Of a stretch of DNA of 64,000 nucleotides, positions 61,590-64,000 are shown in pieces. The notes under the pieces were generated by a model, which was given only the letters and a program-made list of their open reading frames with translations, did not search any database and was not told where the DNA came from. The DNA comes from Primulina eburnea. Lineage: Eukaryota; Streptophyta; Magnoliopsida; Lamiales; Gesneriaceae. Both the position numbers and the translations under genes were made by a program. Location of the stretch: NCBI RefSeq assembly GCF_022965805.1, contig NC_133109.1:1689001-1753000 (forward strand), written 5' to 3'. Every line of letters begins with the position of its first letter. Position 1 is the first letter of the stretch.

Positions 61590-64000
61590 TTACAACACCG
61601 AGCTTGGAGTTGGTGTTTGCATGTACAATGGACTTTCTTTCTTGCTATTGCTACGAATTTTGATAGGCCCAAAATTCCCATTGTAATATCTGGCCTCCAC
61701 TGCACTTGCACTTGTTTGAAACGGCTGTCCATCAGCTTCTACAACCTCCACATCATCTCCTTTCCAAAATAACAACAGTTGGTGCATTGAGGATGGGATG
61801 CACTGGTTTGCATGGATCCAATCTCTGCCTAACAATACTTGGAAGTTGGCGGAGGAGTTCACCACAAAGAATGCACATAAAGACGACATGCTCCCTACAG
61901 TAACATCAGCGGGGAACACTCCAATGGTCTTGGTGGTTTCCCCGGTAAACGCAGCAACAGAAACCTCAGTAGGGATCAAATCTTCTTCAGTTTTGCCAAG
62001 ACTTTTTAACATCCTTACTGGAAGAACATTCACGGCTGAGCCATTGTCAATCAAGACCCTAGACACTGGTTTTCCATTGACATGGGCCTTGATGTACAAC
62101 GGCCTTATGTGCTTGGTCATGGCCGGTGTAGGCTTCTCAAGTATCACCTGTTGAGGCTTATTTGGGTGGCCCTCCTTGATAATCACTCTCGAACTCCCTT
62201 CAGGGAGTTTATCGGCATGCTCTTTCTTTTGCACTGATTCTTGGGACATCAACTCCCCATCCTCTTCTTTCATCATCTTAAATCTCTGAGGTAGTATCAC
62301 TACTCCTGTGGCACAATCCACAGTGATGTGAAACTCTCCAACGTAAAAATTGATTGTTTTTTCTCTTTGATCGTCCTCCTCACTTAACAGATCGTCATCA
62401 GCGTCTACTAACTTATCCTCAGTAGCCGATCTTCCAAACTTGGATTTACTCCCCACCTGATCTCTGATGACTGGACTATCAATTGTGGGTTTTTTCTCAA
62501 TTTAGCTGACTCTTCTCTCCTTGCAATAGCTCTTTCTCTCAATAGCCGTCTCTTTTGAGTCCTAGTCGGTGGCCTAGGGAACGTTTTGTGTTGGGCCATC
62601 CTCCAAGACTCACTGAACTCCCCTCTAGCTGGAAGGACGTATCTGGGCCTTTCTCTCCTACTCTCAATCATTTTTCCTTTTGATATTTCATCCACACGCC
62701 ACTCTCTATCTTGGTCAGCTGACTTTTTCTTGATTTCCATCTGTCGCGGCTCTACTCCATATGTATCTCTCTTGTTCGAGTATCTTTGGTATTGATTGCA
62801 AGATGACTCCCCTCTGAACCCTTGATTCTCATGCACTGGTCTCTCGAAGAAATGTTGGTTCCTCGGCCGATAGGCCGCGGATTCACCAATATTTCTAGGG
62901 AAATGCTGTTGAACTGTTCTTACTCGATCAATACTATTCCTTCCATTAGCTTCAAACAGTTGACCCTTTGGGATCCAACATTTCCTAATTATTAGGTCTT
63001 TCACTGCAAAGGATCGACTTCTTTTCTCCTTGAGAAGATTCTTCAAATCTGTCACATTCACATGAACAGAAGCTACTGGGAGAAAAGAATCATCATCCAC
63101 TGCCATGGAATCATGTTTGTTAGGGAACTTCAAGATTCCATGGTTAATTCTGTCCTGCAAAATATTTTTGAAAGCCCAACACAATTTAGTGGAATGATAT
63201 TATATGAGTCATGATACTTACAGTATTCTTGACTTTTCAAATCATCTTTAGCAGGCATTTGATGATCTGGTGGAAAAGTGATGAATTTTTCTTTAACCAG
63301 AAAATCAAATATGTCGTCTGTCTTGGAAACATCAAATGTGTACTGCATGTCCTTAGGAGGTTGGGTGGTGCTCTTCCTATCTGACTCTGTGGATTTTCTC
63401 TTGAGTAAAGGGAATATGCACGAGCCGTTCGATCGAATCTCAGCCAGGGCAATCTCTTCTACCTCTTGGTAATAAGAGCTCACTGTTGTTTTCTTCTTAG
63501 CCGACTCCTCTGTCAATAGTTCCTCGTACTCCCCAACCTTTGCTGCAAGTTCAAAAAAATCTCTGAATTCCATACCTTGAAACTTCTTCTGGAGCTCAAA
63601 GTCTAGCCCCTTTTGGGCTATTTTGACAAACTCAGTCTCTGGCAGAAACACCTTGCACATGTTCTTTGTTTTCTTAAACCTATCAATGAACATATCAATT
63701 GTTTCTTCTTTCTTCTGAGACATCCTTGACAAATCAGCGATGCACACCTCATGCTCAGTTCGGTAAAACTGAGTATGGAATTTCTTCTCCATATCTTGCC
63801 AACTTAAAATTGAGTTTCGGGGAAGCGTGGCATACCACGAAAATGCTGTGCCAGTAAGGGTATTTGGGAACAATCTCAGCTTCAAATTAGTAAAGTTTTC
63901 CAAGTTTTCCAGCTCCCCACACCTTATAGTGAACCTTGCAATGTGTTCAAGGCTAGATTGACTATTTTCTCCAGAAAATAGGCTGAAATCTGGTACCTTG
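61590..64000 (-). pseudogene. Ty3/Gypsy gag-protease (Tat/Ogre-like), frameshifted, runs off the window
   Basis: Reads from the window edge leftward: KVPDFSLFSGENSQSSLEHI, TGTAFSWYATLPRNSILSW and FHTQFYRTE (retrotransposon gag domain), a CKYHDSYN / KLCWAFK cysteine-histidine motif near 63190-63170, then a long basic linker, then the aspartic protease with RVLIDNGSAVNVLP and LLGRDWIHANQCIPSSMHQ. The last phrase is typical of the Tat/Ogre group. Three overlapping frames are used: 64000-63130, 63184-62408 and 62456-61590. So there is one frameshift in the gag zinc-knuckle-like motif (two extra bases near 63196) and another before the protease. The first may be decay; a shift before protease can also be programmed. 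The 5' end of gag and the 5' LTR lie beyond the window. Confidence 0.88.

Overview
The window is plant nuclear DNA. It carries intron-bearing genes with GT/AG splice sites, a plant beta-tubulin, a PAR1-family secreted protein, an oxalyl-CoA-synthetase-type ligase, a plant class 3 lipase, and an exact match to the conserved plant microRNA miR393. The AT-rich spacers are packed with CACTA, hAT, PIF/Harbinger, TRIM and LTR elements. Protein style and repeat content suggest a dicot, perhaps an asterid such as Lamiales; that last step is inference from memory of similar sequences.

Layout. (1) 0.4-5.3 kb: class 3 lipase gene on the minus strand, five coding exons, with a 2.8 kb first intron swollen by retrotransposon-like sequence. 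(2) 6-19.3 kb: no intact gene; a decayed Copia gag with its primer-binding site and LTR, a complete deleted hAT element inside another repeat, CACTA fragments, a perfect 81-bp foldback, microsatellites and copies of a ~185 bp MITE. (3) 19.7-20.0 kb: MIR393 gene with a duplicated 3' hairpin arm. (4) 20.4-30.6 kb: transposon-rich spacer, including a PIF/Harbinger element with transposase remnant, a CACTA element and a hAT element each sitting inside a MITE copy, and a 350 bp TRIM. (5) 31.0-32.4 kb: PAR1-family gene, plus strand, with a TRIM solo LTR in intron 1. (6) 33-48 kb: another hAT element, more MITEs, a Tourist-like element with a duplicated GC-rich insert, a complete 588 bp TRIM and long retroelement-like repeats. 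(7) 48.8-54.2 kb: the gene-dense part, AAE3-type ligase (plus) and beta-tubulin (minus), converging tail to tail with 474 bp between stop codons. (8) 54.6-57.5 kb: composite TRIM/Copia LTR, a ~205-230 bp tandem array, long TA tracts and a MITE. (9) 57.9-64.0 kb: 3' part of a minus-strand Ty3/Gypsy element (Tat/Ogre-like) that has gag and protease but no recognisable reverse transcriptase or integrase, and carries a tandem repeat array in their place.

The genes are unrelated housekeeping or regulatory loci, not a cluster. The most notable items are the MIR393 locus with the duplicated star arm, and four MITE copies each split by a different class of element with clean target-site duplications, which gives a readable insertion history. 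I found no convincing new biological system; most of the non-genic structure fits known transposon classes.
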